Assembly: GCF_016481275.1 (NCBI RefSeq) | Contig: NZ_JAEMNW010000005.1 | Coordinates: 1 to 64,000, forward strand | Direction: 5' to 3' | Length of the DNA: 64,000 nucleotides | From: Antrihabitans auranticaus | GTDB taxonomy: Bacteria; Actinomycetota; Actinomycetes; Mycobacteriales; Mycobacteriaceae | Shown here: one piece after another, positions 9,099 to 18,539 of the stretch | Layout of the letters: every line of letters begins with the position of its first letter | How positions within the stretch are numbered: the stretch's first letter is position 1 | Made by a program: the position numbers and the translations under genes | The notes under the pieces: model-generated | Database searches by the model: none | Told to the model about the DNA's origin: nothing | What the model saw: the letters and a program-made list of their open reading frames with translations, nothing else

Positions 9099-9767
9099 AT
9101 GCAGCCCGTTCGACGCACAAGCCTGATCTCCCAGGTCACCGAACAACTCCGCGAACAGATCCGGGACGGCCAGTGGCCGGTCGGGTCACGCATCCCCACG
9201 GAGCCGGAACTCGCGGAACTGACCGGAACGGGCCGCAACACCGTCCGGGAAGCGGTCCAGGCACTGGTGCACGGCGGCATGCTCGAGCGGCGACAGGGGT
9301 CGGGCACCTATGTCATCGCCGCCTCCGACCTGGGCGGCACTCTCGGCAAATACTTCGCCGACGCACACGAGCGCGATGTGCTCGAACTGCGTCAAGCACT
9401 CGACACCACCGCTGCCGCGCTAGCCGCGCAGCGCCGCGACGAGGCGGACATCGAGAACCTACTGGAGCTACTCGACGCGCGCCGCGCGTCGTGGGACGAG
9501 CAGCATCCAGGTGCGATCACGGCAGACGTGCAACTGCACAGGGCGATCGTCGTCGCCAGCCACAACAGCGTCTACCTGGAGTTCTACGACTCACTGCTGC
9601 CGGTCATCGAACAGGGCATCCGCGCGCGGACCGCGAAATCCGGCGAGGCGTACCACGAGGAGCACGCCGCCCTGGTGCACGCGGTCATCGACGGCGACGC
9701 TGCGCGCGCCGCGCAGTCGGCACGTTGCTTCTTCAACGACCTGCTCGCCGAATACCCGCAACCGTAG
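9099..9767 (+). CDS. GntR/FadR-family transcription regulator
   Basis: Residues 5-75 form the GntR winged helix (LISQVTEQLREQIRDGQWPVGSRIPTEPELAELTGTGRNTVREAVQALVHGGMLERRQGSGTYV). The rest is an all-helical FCD effector domain (ELRQALDTTAAALAA ... DVQLHRAIVVASHNSVYLEFYDSL ... EEHAALVHAVIDGD), in which the Asp and His residues commonly bind a metal and a carboxylate ligand. It is 222 residues, typical of the FadR subfamily, and transcribed away from the CynX-type transporter, its probable target. The 43-bp gap must hold both promoters and the operator. Confidence 0.88.
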   Translation: MQPVRRTSLISQVTEQLREQIRDGQWPVGSRIPTEPELAELTGTGRNTVREAVQALVHGGMLERRQGSGTYVIAASDLGGTLGKYFADAHERDVLELRQALDTTAAALAAQRRDEADIENLLELLDARRASWDEQHPGAITADVQLHRAIVVASHNSVYLEFYDSLLPVIEQGIRARTAKSGEAYHEEHAALVHAVIDGDAARAAQSARCFFNDLLAEYPQP

Positions 9768-9771
9768 CGAC

Positions 9772-9793
9772 ATACTAGAACGTGTTCTAGTAT
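9772..9793 (+). promoter_or_regulatory. KstR-type operator overlapping a leaderless promoter
   Basis: Two perfect 10-bp arms, ATACTAGAAC and GTTCTAGTAT, flank a GT spacer. The core TAGAACGTGTTCTA fits the KstR consensus TNNAACNNGTTNNA known from cholesterol-catabolism genes of mycobacteria and rhodococci. The right end TAGTAT forms a -10 element ending 7 nt before the GTG start of the next gene, so the transcript is probably leaderless and repressor binding would block RNA polymerase. Confidence 0.75.
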
Positions 9794-9800
9794 CGGTCGT

Positions 9801-10670
9801 GTGCATCTGAAGTTCGGGATAGTCCTGTTCACAAGCGACCGCGGCATCACGCCGGCAGCCGCAGCCCGCGCCGTCGAAGCCAACGGATTCGATTCGTTCT
9901 TCGTTCCGGAACACACCCACATACCGGTGAAACGCGAAGCGGCACATCCACAGACCGGTGACGCTTCACTGCCCGACGACCGGTACATGCGCACCCTCGA
10001 CCCATGGGTCTCGCTCTCCATGGCGGCGGCCGTCACCGAACGCATCGAACTGTCCACCGCCGTAGCACTTCCCGTCGAGCACGACCCGATCACGCTCGCG
10101 AAGACGATCGCAACGCTGGACCACCTGTCCGGCGGGCGCGTGTCACTCGGCGTCGGATTCGGTTGGAACACAGACGAACTCGCCGACCACGGCATCCCAG
10201 GCGCTAAGCGCCGCACCGCGCTTCGCGAATATCTCGAAGCGATGCGGTCGCTGTGGCACGACGAGGAAGCCAGCTACAGCGGTCAGTTCGTCAACTTCGG
10301 ACCGAGCTGGGCATGGCCCAAACCGACACGCACTCCCCCGGTGCTGGTCGGCGCTGCAGGCACCGAGAAAACTTTCGTGTGGATCGTGAAATCCGCGGAC
10401 GGCTGGATAACGACACCGCGCGAAGACGAGATCGACGCGCGCGTGGTCCTGTTGCAGAAGATGTGGCACGACGCCGGTCGCGAGGGCGAACCACGCATCG
10501 TCGTGCTGGACTTCAAGCCGGACGCGGAGAAACTCGCGCGCTGGGACGACATCGGGGTGACCGACGTCGTGTACGGCATGCCGGACAAGTCCGAAGCGGA
10601 GGTCGTGGCATACCTCGAACGGCTGGCCGGCAAGCTTGCCGCGCTGAAGTCTCGCGAACCGGACGCCTAA
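9801..10670 (+). CDS. LLM-class F420-dependent oxidoreductase (TIGR03619 type)
   Basis: The 289-residue protein has the luciferase-like TIM barrel: LKFGIVLFTSDRGITPAAAARAVEANGFDSFFVPEHTHIP at the start, then TLDPWVSLSMAAAVTERIELSTAVALPVEHDPITLAKTIATLDHLSGGRVSLGVGFGWN. The last phrase and the GAAGTEKTF cofactor region are typical of F420-dependent members. A KstR-like operator covers its -10 element, so a role in steroid or side-chain catabolism is inferred by analogy with KstR-regulon LLM enzymes. The substrate is unknown. It converges with and overlaps the next gene by 4 bp. Confidence 0.85.
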   Translation: MHLKFGIVLFTSDRGITPAAAARAVEANGFDSFFVPEHTHIPVKREAAHPQTGDASLPDDRYMRTLDPWVSLSMAAAVTERIELSTAVALPVEHDPITLAKTIATLDHLSGGRVSLGVGFGWNTDELADHGIPGAKRRTALREYLEAMRSLWHDEEASYSGQFVNFGPSWAWPKPTRTPPVLVGAAGTEKTFVWIVKSADGWITTPREDEIDARVVLLQKMWHDAGREGEPRIVVLDFKPDAEKLARWDDIGVTDVVYGMPDKSEAEVVAYLERLAGKLAALKSREPDA

Positions 10671-11518
10671 AGGACCAGCCGGACGAGGTCGGCGGTACGG
10701 GCCAGACCGGGAAATGCTTCCGCCGTCGACCGCGGATGCAATGCGTGCACAGCGAGCCGGAACATGACCGCGCGCAACAACATCTGCGGCCATTCGGGCA
10801 GGTCGTCCCAGCGTTCCAGGAGACCGTCGTCGGCACCGCCCCATGACAGCGCATCGACGACGGCGACTCCGGCCGCCCACGGCGCGGGCCGCCAGTAGGG
10901 CGTGATGTCGGCGAGGCCCGGCGCCGCACTGCCCGCGAACAGCACCGTGCCGAAGAGGTCGCCGTGCACCAACTGCGGCTGGGACTGAATCGGCTTGCGG
11001 AAGGATGCGAGCTGACCGATCAACTCGACGCTGCGCTGCCCGTCCGGCGAGGTCGACTGCGGCGGCCCTAGACCACGCATCCCACGCAAGGGGGTCGCCT
11101 CCCAGGCGGACCGGTCCGCGGCGGCGAACACGTCGACATCCACCCAGGGCGCGACGGGCGGCTGCAACAAGAATCGCGGGCGCTCGAGGTGCACCGTCGC
11201 GGCGTGCAGCCGCATAGCGACCGAAACGACCTCGTCGTGCCGTGGTTCCGGCGAGCCTTCGATGAAGGTGTCGGCGCGCCAGCCGGACACGACGTACCGG
11301 CCGTCCGTCGCCCGCACGGGACGCGCCAACCTGATGCCGTCCACCTCGAGTGTTTCCCGAACCTTGGCCGACCAGGCGGCCCGCGCGTGGTCGGCAACCG
11401 GCGAGAGGACCACGTCCCCGCACCGCCAGCCGCCGTCCCAGTCCGCGAGGGCAACCGGCACGATGCCCCGCAGGCCGAACGTGGAACACACATGTTCGGG
11501 TGGTTGCACAGAACTCAT
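10667..11518 (-). CDS. TIGR02569-family protein
   Basis: This 283-residue protein matches the actinobacterial TIGR02569 family, distant relatives of aminoglycoside phosphotransferases. It has a kinase-like catalytic region QPQLVHGDLFGTVLFAGSAAPGLADITPYWRPAPWAAGVAVVDAL, where HGD is the usual catalytic-loop equivalent, but the Asn and DxD features are altered. The ATG start gives MSSVQPPEHV; an upstream in-frame region lacks coding character. The family has no established substrate. Its 3' end overlaps the LLM gene by 4 bp in convergent orientation. Confidence 0.75.
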   Translation of the reverse strand: MSSVQPPEHVCSTFGLRGIVPVALADWDGGWRCGDVVLSPVADHARAAWSAKVRETLEVDGIRLARPVRATDGRYVVSGWRADTFIEGSPEPRHDEVVSVAMRLHAATVHLERPRFLLQPPVAPWVDVDVFAAADRSAWEATPLRGMRGLGPPQSTSPDGQRSVELIGQLASFRKPIQSQPQLVHGDLFGTVLFAGSAAPGLADITPYWRPAPWAAGVAVVDALSWGGADDGLLERWDDLPEWPQMLLRAVMFRLAVHALHPRSTAEAFPGLARTADLVRLVL

Positions 11519-11594
11519 CGGCGCAGCCTCGTTGCAGCGGTAGTGAATCCGGTGGTTGTCACAGCCCTGACGGTACCGCCGCAAACCCACAGCT

Positions 11595-12548
11595 TCACGC
11601 ATTGCACTGGCGCGCCGCCCGCGCGCGAGGCGTAAGCCGCACACGGACGGCGATTCCGGCGGACGCGACGACCGCAAGCCCGCCGAGGATCGTGGACCAG
11701 GTGAGCAGTTCCCGCAGGAACAGCGCCGCCCAGCAGATGGTCAACACCGGCTGCACGAGCTGAATCTGACTGACGTGGGTCATCGGGCCGATGGCGAGCC
11801 CGCGGTACCAGGCGAAGAACCCGAGGAACATGCTCACCACGGCGAGGTAGGAGAAAGCCGACCACTCGACTGCGGTACCGGTCGGCATCTGCACGCTCAT
11901 CGAGACCACGACGAGGACCGTCATCAGCGGCGCTGCGAGCACGAGCGCCCACGACACCGTCTGCCAGGCGCCGAGCTCACGCGCGAGCAGCCCACCCTCC
12001 GCATACCCGACCGCGGCGGCGACGACCGCTCCGAAAAGGAGCAGGTCGGACCAGTGCAGCCCGCTGAGCCCGCCGCCGTGCACGGCGGCGAACACGACCG
12101 CGGCAACCGCACCGACGGCGGCCATGACCCAGAACGCCAGCGGCGGCCGCTCGTGGCCGCGGAGCACGGCCATTACCGCGGTTGCTGCCGGCAGCAGGGC
12201 GATCACGACTGCACCGTGGCTCGCGGGAACGGTCGTGAGCGCGTACGAGGTCAGCAACGGGAAGCCCACGACCACACCGCCCGCGACGACCGCCACGCGC
12301 ACCCACTGCACACCGCGCGGGAGGCGCTGACCGGTCCACGTGAGGGCAACTGCCGCAAGCATTGCCGCGATCACCGCGCGCCCAGAGCCGATGAAGAGGG
12401 GGGACATGGCGCCGTTCTCGACTGCGACGCGAGTGAACGGGACCGTGAACGAGAAGGCCAGTACGCCGAGGAGCCCCCAGCGCAGACCGGTGCGCGGAGC
12501 GGATAGCACTGGCCCGACCGGGCGAGTAGCGCTACTCTCTATCAACAT
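11595..12548 (-). CDS. EamA/DMT-family metabolite exporter
   Basis: A 317-residue membrane protein with about ten spans in two EamA repeats (ALTTVPASHGAVVIALLPAATAVMAVL; LAIGPMTHVSQIQLVQPVLTICWAALFLREL). Members export amino acids or other small metabolites; the cargo here is unknown. The ATG start overlaps by 2 bp the ATG of the divergent MocR regulator. A GTG 39 bp further in (before LSAPRTGLRWG) would start the protein closer to its first span and leave a proper promoter, so the true start may be 12509. Control by the neighbouring MocR protein is likely. Confidence 0.82.
   Translation of the reverse strand: MLIESSATRPVGPVLSAPRTGLRWGLLGVLAFSFTVPFTRVAVENGAMSPLFIGSGRAVIAAMLAAVALTWTGQRLPRGVQWVRVAVVAGGVVVGFPLLTSYALTTVPASHGAVVIALLPAATAVMAVLRGHERPPLAFWVMAAVGAVAAVVFAAVHGGGLSGLHWSDLLLFGAVVAAAVGYAEGGLLARELGAWQTVSWALVLAAPLMTVLVVVSMSVQMPTGTAVEWSAFSYLAVVSMFLGFFAWYRGLAIGPMTHVSQIQLVQPVLTICWAALFLRELLTWSTILGGLAVVASAGIAVRVRLTPRARAARQCNA
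12524..12537. promoter_or_regulatory. 14-bp perfect palindrome between divergent EamA and MocR genes
   Basis: GAGTAGCGCTACTC is a perfect palindrome centred 16 bp before the MocR ATG. TACTCT, overlapping its right arm, could be the -10 of a leaderless mocR transcript, and the mirrored TACTCG could serve the EamA gene if that gene begins at the internal GTG. It is a natural operator candidate for the MocR regulator. Confidence 0.5.
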
Positions 12549-13956
12549 GTCTGACGATAGCAGTTCGCGGATCGCCACGGAACTGCGCGATTGGATCGCA
12601 ACCGCTCCACCCGGAGCGAAACTGCCGCCGACGCGCCAGCTCGTCGCGGCACACGGCGCCAGCCCGGTCACCGTGCAGAAGGCGCTACGCACCTTGGTCG
12701 CACAGGGACTGATCGAAAGCCGTCCCGGTGTAGGCACATTCGTGCGGGCCGTGCGAACCGCCCGTCCCAACGACTACGAGTGGCAGACCGCCGCGCTCGG
12801 CTCGCCGAACAGCCGTGTCGCCAGTGTGCCGATCGCGTTGCAGTCGACAGCCAACGACGTCATAGCCCTGCACTCGGGCTATCCGGACCGCGACCTGCTA
12901 CCGGAACGCCTCGTCCGGGCCGCGTTTACGCGAGTCGCGCGCAGCGACGCCGTGATCGGCAGACCCCGCGCACAGGGACTACCCGAGTTGCAGTCGTGGT
13001 TCGCGGCGGAACTGGAAGCGGCGACACCGCGGGGCAGCACAGCGCCCGCGCCGAGAGACGTCGTCATCATTCCTGGGAGCCAGGGCGGCCTGAGCACGAC
13101 GTTTCGTGCCCTGGTCGGCGCAGGCCAACCGCTGCTCATGGAGTCGCCCACGTACTGGGGTGCAATCCTCGCCGCCGCCCAGGCGGGCGTCGTGGTCGTC
13201 CCGGTGCCCAGCGGATTCGATGGGCCCGACCCCGACGAGCTGTCGCGCGCGTTCGAGCAGACCGGTGCACGTGCCTTCTACGCGCAACCGAACTTCGCGA
13301 GTCCAACGGGTGCCCAGTGGTCGCCCGACCTCGTCGACAGGGTCCTCGCCATCGTGCGGCGCCAGCGCGCGTTCCTTATCGAAGACGACTGGGCGCACGA
13401 TTTCGGAATCACCGCGCAGTCCCACCCGGTCGCAGCCCGGGACAGCAGCGGACACGTCGTCTACATCCGCTCGCTGTCCAAGAGCGTATCGCCGGCTGTG
13501 CGGGTGGCAGGGCTGATCGCCCGGGGCCCGGCGCACGAGCGGATCCTCGCGGACACCCAGGCCCAATCCATGTACGTCAGCGGCGTGCTGCAGGCAGTCG
13601 CGCTCGATGTCGTCACCCAACCGGCGTTCGCGTCACACCTACGCCGCATCCGGCAGCAACTCGCCGACCGGCGGGACCTGCTCATCACGAGCCTGCGTGA
13701 GCACGCGCCGGACACCCACCTGACGGCGGTCCCCCGTGGCGGTCTGAACCTCTGGGTCCGCCTTCCCGACGCCACCGACCTGGATCGTGTTGTCCAGGAA
13801 TGCAAGTCGGCCGGCGTACTCGTCGGTGCGGGAGACGACTGGTTCCCGGCGGAACCGACCGGGAAGTTCCTCCGCTTGAACTACGCCGGGTCGAACCCCG
13901 GCAGCTTTCCGGACGCGGCCCGCATTCTGGCCCGGGTCCTCACAGCTGCTCAGTAG
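12547..13956 (+). CDS. MocR/PdxR-type regulator (GntR wHTH + aminotransferase fold)
   Basis: The 469-residue protein pairs a GntR winged helix (about residues 5-75: IATELRDWIATAPPGAKLPPTRQLVAAHGASPVTVQKALRTLVAQGLIESRPGVGTFV) with a class I aminotransferase fold. The PLP-binding lysine is in YIRSLSKSVSPAVRVAGL, with YAQPNFASPTGAQWS and LIEDDWAHDFG as further cofactor motifs. MocR proteins sense PLP or amino-acid derivatives and usually regulate a divergent gene, here the EamA exporter. The start is the ATG overlapping the EamA start. It converges with moeZ, overlapping 7 bp. Confidence 0.88.
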   Translation: MSDDSSSRIATELRDWIATAPPGAKLPPTRQLVAAHGASPVTVQKALRTLVAQGLIESRPGVGTFVRAVRTARPNDYEWQTAALGSPNSRVASVPIALQSTANDVIALHSGYPDRDLLPERLVRAAFTRVARSDAVIGRPRAQGLPELQSWFAAELEAATPRGSTAPAPRDVVIIPGSQGGLSTTFRALVGAGQPLLMESPTYWGAILAAAQAGVVVVPVPSGFDGPDPDELSRAFEQTGARAFYAQPNFASPTGAQWSPDLVDRVLAIVRRQRAFLIEDDWAHDFGITAQSHPVAARDSSGHVVYIRSLSKSVSPAVRVAGLIARGPAHERILADTQAQSMYVSGVLQAVALDVVTQPAFASHLRRIRQQLADRRDLLITSLREHAPDTHLTAVPRGGLNLWVRLPDATDLDRVVQECKSAGVLVGAGDDWFPAEPTGKFLRLNYAGSNPGSFPDAARILARVLTAAQ

Positions 13957-15131
13957 ACGGGCAGGCTCGTATCCACCTGTCGAGCCCAGGCGATGACGCC
14001 GCCCTGCAAGTGGGTTGCGTCCGAGAAGCCCGCCTTCTTCAGTGCTGCCAAGGCTTCGGCGGAACGAACGCCGGTCTTGCAATGCAGCACGATGGGCTTG
14101 TTCTGCGGAAGTTCCGACAGCGCCTCGCCGGACAGAATGCGATCCTTCGGGATGAGCGTCGCACCCGGGATCCGGACGATGTCCCATTCCACGGGTTCGC
14201 GAACGTCGATGATGGCGAGGTCCTTGCCTGCCTGGATCATGTCGTTCAGCTCGGTCGCCGTGATCGTCGATCCGGCCGCAGCGGCTTGACCTTCGTCGGA
14301 CACGACCCCGCAGAACGCGTCGTAGTCGATGAGTTCCGTGATCGGCTCGCGCGCCGGGTCACGGCGCAGCTTGATCGTGCGATACGTCATGTCGAGTGCG
14401 TCGTACACCATCAATCGACCGAGCAGCGGGTCACCGATTCCGGTGATCAGCTTGATCGCCTCGGTGACCATGATCGAACCGATCGACGCGCACAGCACGC
14501 CGAGCACGCCGCCCTCGGCGCACGACGGCACCATTCCCGGCGGCGGAGCCTCCGGGTAGAGGTCGCGGTAGTTCAGGCCGCGACCGTCGGGCGCATCCTC
14601 CCAGAACACCGACGCCTGACCTTCGAAGCGGTAGATCGAGCCCCACACGTAAGGCTTGCCTGCGAGCACCGCGGCGTCGTTGACCAGGTATCGCGTCGCG
14701 AAATTGTCCGTGCCGTCGAGAATCAGGTCGTACTCACGGAACAGCTCGACAGCGTTCTCGGGCTCGAGCCGCAACTGGTGCAACCGCACGTCGACGTAGG
14801 AGTTTGCTTCTTTGATCGAATCGCGGGCGCTTTCGCCCTTGGGGCGGCCGATGTCCGACTCGCCGTGAATGATCTGGCGTTGCAGGTTGGACGAATCGAC
14901 CTCGTCGAACTCGACGATGCCGATCGTTCCGACGCCCGCAGCAGCCAGATACAGCAACGCGGGCGAACCGAGACCGCCGGCACCGATCACCAGAACCTTC
15001 GCGTTCTTGAGGCGCTTCTGCCCGTCGACGCCGAGATCCGGAATGATCAAATGCCTGCTGTAACGCGCTACTTCATCCCTTGTCAGTTCCGCGGCCGGTT
15101 CGACCAGCGGGGGCAAAGACGACACATCCAC
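13950..15131 (-). CDS. moeZ: Adenylyltransferase/sulfurtransferase MoeZ
   Basis: An N-terminal ThiF/MoeB adenylyltransferase domain (RYSRHLIIPDLGVDGQKRLKNAKVLVIGAGGLGSP with the nucleotide-binding GAGGLG; DGTDNFATRYLVND) is joined to a C-terminal rhodanese domain with the persulfide cysteine in IVLHCKTGVRSAEAL. It activates the C-terminal glycine of small sulfur carriers (MoaD, CysO, ThiS) and loads sulfur onto them for molybdopterin, cysteine and thiamine synthesis. The 393-residue length fits actinobacterial MoeZ (Rv3206c). It opens the block that is collinear with the mycobacterial Rv3206c-Rv3256c region. Confidence 0.94.
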   Translation of the reverse strand: MDVSSLPPLVEPAAELTRDEVARYSRHLIIPDLGVDGQKRLKNAKVLVIGAGGLGSPALLYLAAAGVGTIGIVEFDEVDSSNLQRQIIHGESDIGRPKGESARDSIKEANSYVDVRLHQLRLEPENAVELFREYDLILDGTDNFATRYLVNDAAVLAGKPYVWGSIYRFEGQASVFWEDAPDGRGLNYRDLYPEAPPPGMVPSCAEGGVLGVLCASIGSIMVTEAIKLITGIGDPLLGRLMVYDALDMTYRTIKLRRDPAREPITELIDYDAFCGVVSDEGQAAAAGSTITATELNDMIQAGKDLAIIDVREPVEWDIVRIPGATLIPKDRILSGEALSELPQNKPIVLHCKTGVRSAEALAALKKAGFSDATHLQGGVIAWARQVDTSLPVY

Positions 15132-15205
15132 TCCTCAGTCTCGACACTCGTTCGGCTACAACGCCGGAGAGCCTTTCAATCATCCCAGGCGATGCGGCGG
15201 ACCCG

Positions 15206-17110
<1,905 letters not shown>

Positions 17111-17136
17111 GGCCTTCCTCCTACGGGGGTCGCCTC

Positions 17137-17373
17137 TTACTTGGGATTGGCGAATCCGACGCGGCCACCGATCGAGGGGCCGATCTCGACGTACGCGACC
17201 TTCGCCGACTGGACCAGGAACTTGCGGCCCTTCTCGTCGGTCAGTGAGATGACGCCGCCGTCGCCGCTGAGCCCTTCGGTGATCAGAGCCTCTACCTCGG
17301 CGGGCGTCTGCGCACTGTTCACCACGAGCTCGCGCGGGCTGTCCGAGATACCGATCTTGACCTCCACGGCCAA
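17137..17373 (-). CDS. DUF3107 protein (TB9.4-like)
   Basis: A 78-residue soluble protein beginning MAVEVKIGISDSPRELVV and ending in KVAYVEIGPSIGGRVGFA, the conserved ATP-synthase-like beta segment of DUF3107. It equals Rv3208A/TB9.4 in size and place. Function is not established. It converges with the TetR gene 26 bp away. Confidence 0.9.
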   Translation of the reverse strand: MAVEVKIGISDSPRELVVNSAQTPAEVEALITEGLSGDGGVISLTDEKGRKFLVQSAKVAYVEIGPSIGGRVGFANPK

Positions 17374-17507
17374 CCTCCGAATTTCTTTGCGGTCATGCAG
17401 TGCGAATGTGCACTCTTCCCATTTGCGCTAGCCCCGCCAAGGCTAGTGCAGGCAACCTGTCCCACGCCGCTCGGCAGGATGTGCTGTCAGCGAACAACGC
17501 GACCGGG

Positions 17508-18188
17508 TCAGGCCAGACCCAGCACTTCCATCCGCTGCGTGTGGCTGTCCTGCATCCGGTCGAACAGGGCGACGATTCCGTTCATCGTTCCGGTCGCCGC
17601 GAGTAGCAGGTCGGTCAGCTCGTCACGCTGGGCGATGACGTACTGAGCCTGAGTTATGGCCTCCCCCAACAACCTTCGGCCCCAAAGCACGAGCCGGTCG
17701 CGCTCCTGCCTGCTCTGCGTCACAGCCGTCCTGACCTCGTCGACGACGAATTCCGACGACCCGGTCTCGGCGAGCACGTCGCGAATGATGTCTGCGATCG
17801 CCGGATCCAGTGCACCCGCAATTTCGCAGTAGAAGTCGGCGGCAATGCCGTCACCGACGTAGAACTTGACCATCGATTCGAGCCACGTCGATGGATTCGT
17901 CGACGCGTGATACGCGTCCAGAGCCCGGACGAAAGGTGCCATTGCATCGAATACATCGATGCCGCGCTCGGAAAGCGCGGCCTCCAAAGTTTTGAAATGG
18001 TTCATTTCCGACGCCGCCATTTTTGCGACGGCGACCTTGCCGCGCAGGGTCGGCGAAAGTTGCGCTTCCTCCGCCAGTCGATAGAACGCGGAGATCTCGC
18101 CGTACGCGAGAACCGCGAACAGATCCGGGACCCCGGGGTGGTCTGCAGCAATGGACGGGGTCAGCGACGCGGACGGATTGGCTCCCAT
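17508..18188 (-). CDS. Ferritin-like fold protein, MiaE_2 type (Rv3210c-like)
   Basis: A 226-residue four-helix-bundle protein. Possible di-iron ligands are spaced along the helices: E in LAYGEISAFYRLAEEA, then MAASEMNHFKTLEAAL (an ExxH pair), and later CEIAGALD. The family is related to the tRNA hydroxylase MiaE, but actinobacterial members have not been shown to act on tRNA. The ATG start gives MGANPSASLTPSI. A much longer antisense frame extends through the helicase gene but has no coding character. Confidence 0.82.
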   Translation of the reverse strand: MGANPSASLTPSIAADHPGVPDLFAVLAYGEISAFYRLAEEAQLSPTLRGKVAVAKMAASEMNHFKTLEAALSERGIDVFDAMAPFVRALDAYHASTNPSTWLESMVKFYVGDGIAADFYCEIAGALDPAIADIIRDVLAETGSSEFVVDEVRTAVTQSRQERDRLVLWGRRLLGEAITQAQYVIAQRDELTDLLLAATGTMNGIVALFDRMQDSHTQRMEVLGLA

Positions 18189-18539
18189 GCGCACTAGCGT
18201 AATCGCACTCCCAGACCGACCGAATGGCATCGGCGGGGCCCACCGCGAATCGCGGATTCTCCGAATTCGGATTCGGCGCGTTACCATTGACCTGGGCAAC
18301 CTAGCGGTAACTGCGAATTTCCTGCGCAAAGCGAACTGGCTGCCCGACGATAATGTGCGCGTACTTGATCCGAGACGCCGCCGCGCTTCGCAAATATCTG
18401 CGCGCAGGCTGGCAACGAAACTCACCGGATTCAGGGCACCGACTGCGGCCGGAACACCGGCCTGGCCCCACCTCGTACGCGCGAGACGACGAGGAAGGCT
18501 AGACCCCTGAGCAAGATCACAATCGACGACGAACCCGGC
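18189..18539. other. Divergent promoter region between ferritin-like and helicase genes
   Basis: This 351-bp stretch has no convincing gene. It holds the promoters of both divergent genes. A TTGACC -35-like element sits near 18291, bracketed by GTTACC and GGTAAC about 20 bp apart, an inverted pair that could be an operator. CCGAATTCGG near 18261 is a perfect 10-bp palindrome. GAGGAAGG at 18491-18498 is a strong ribosome site for the helicase. Confidence 0.5.
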
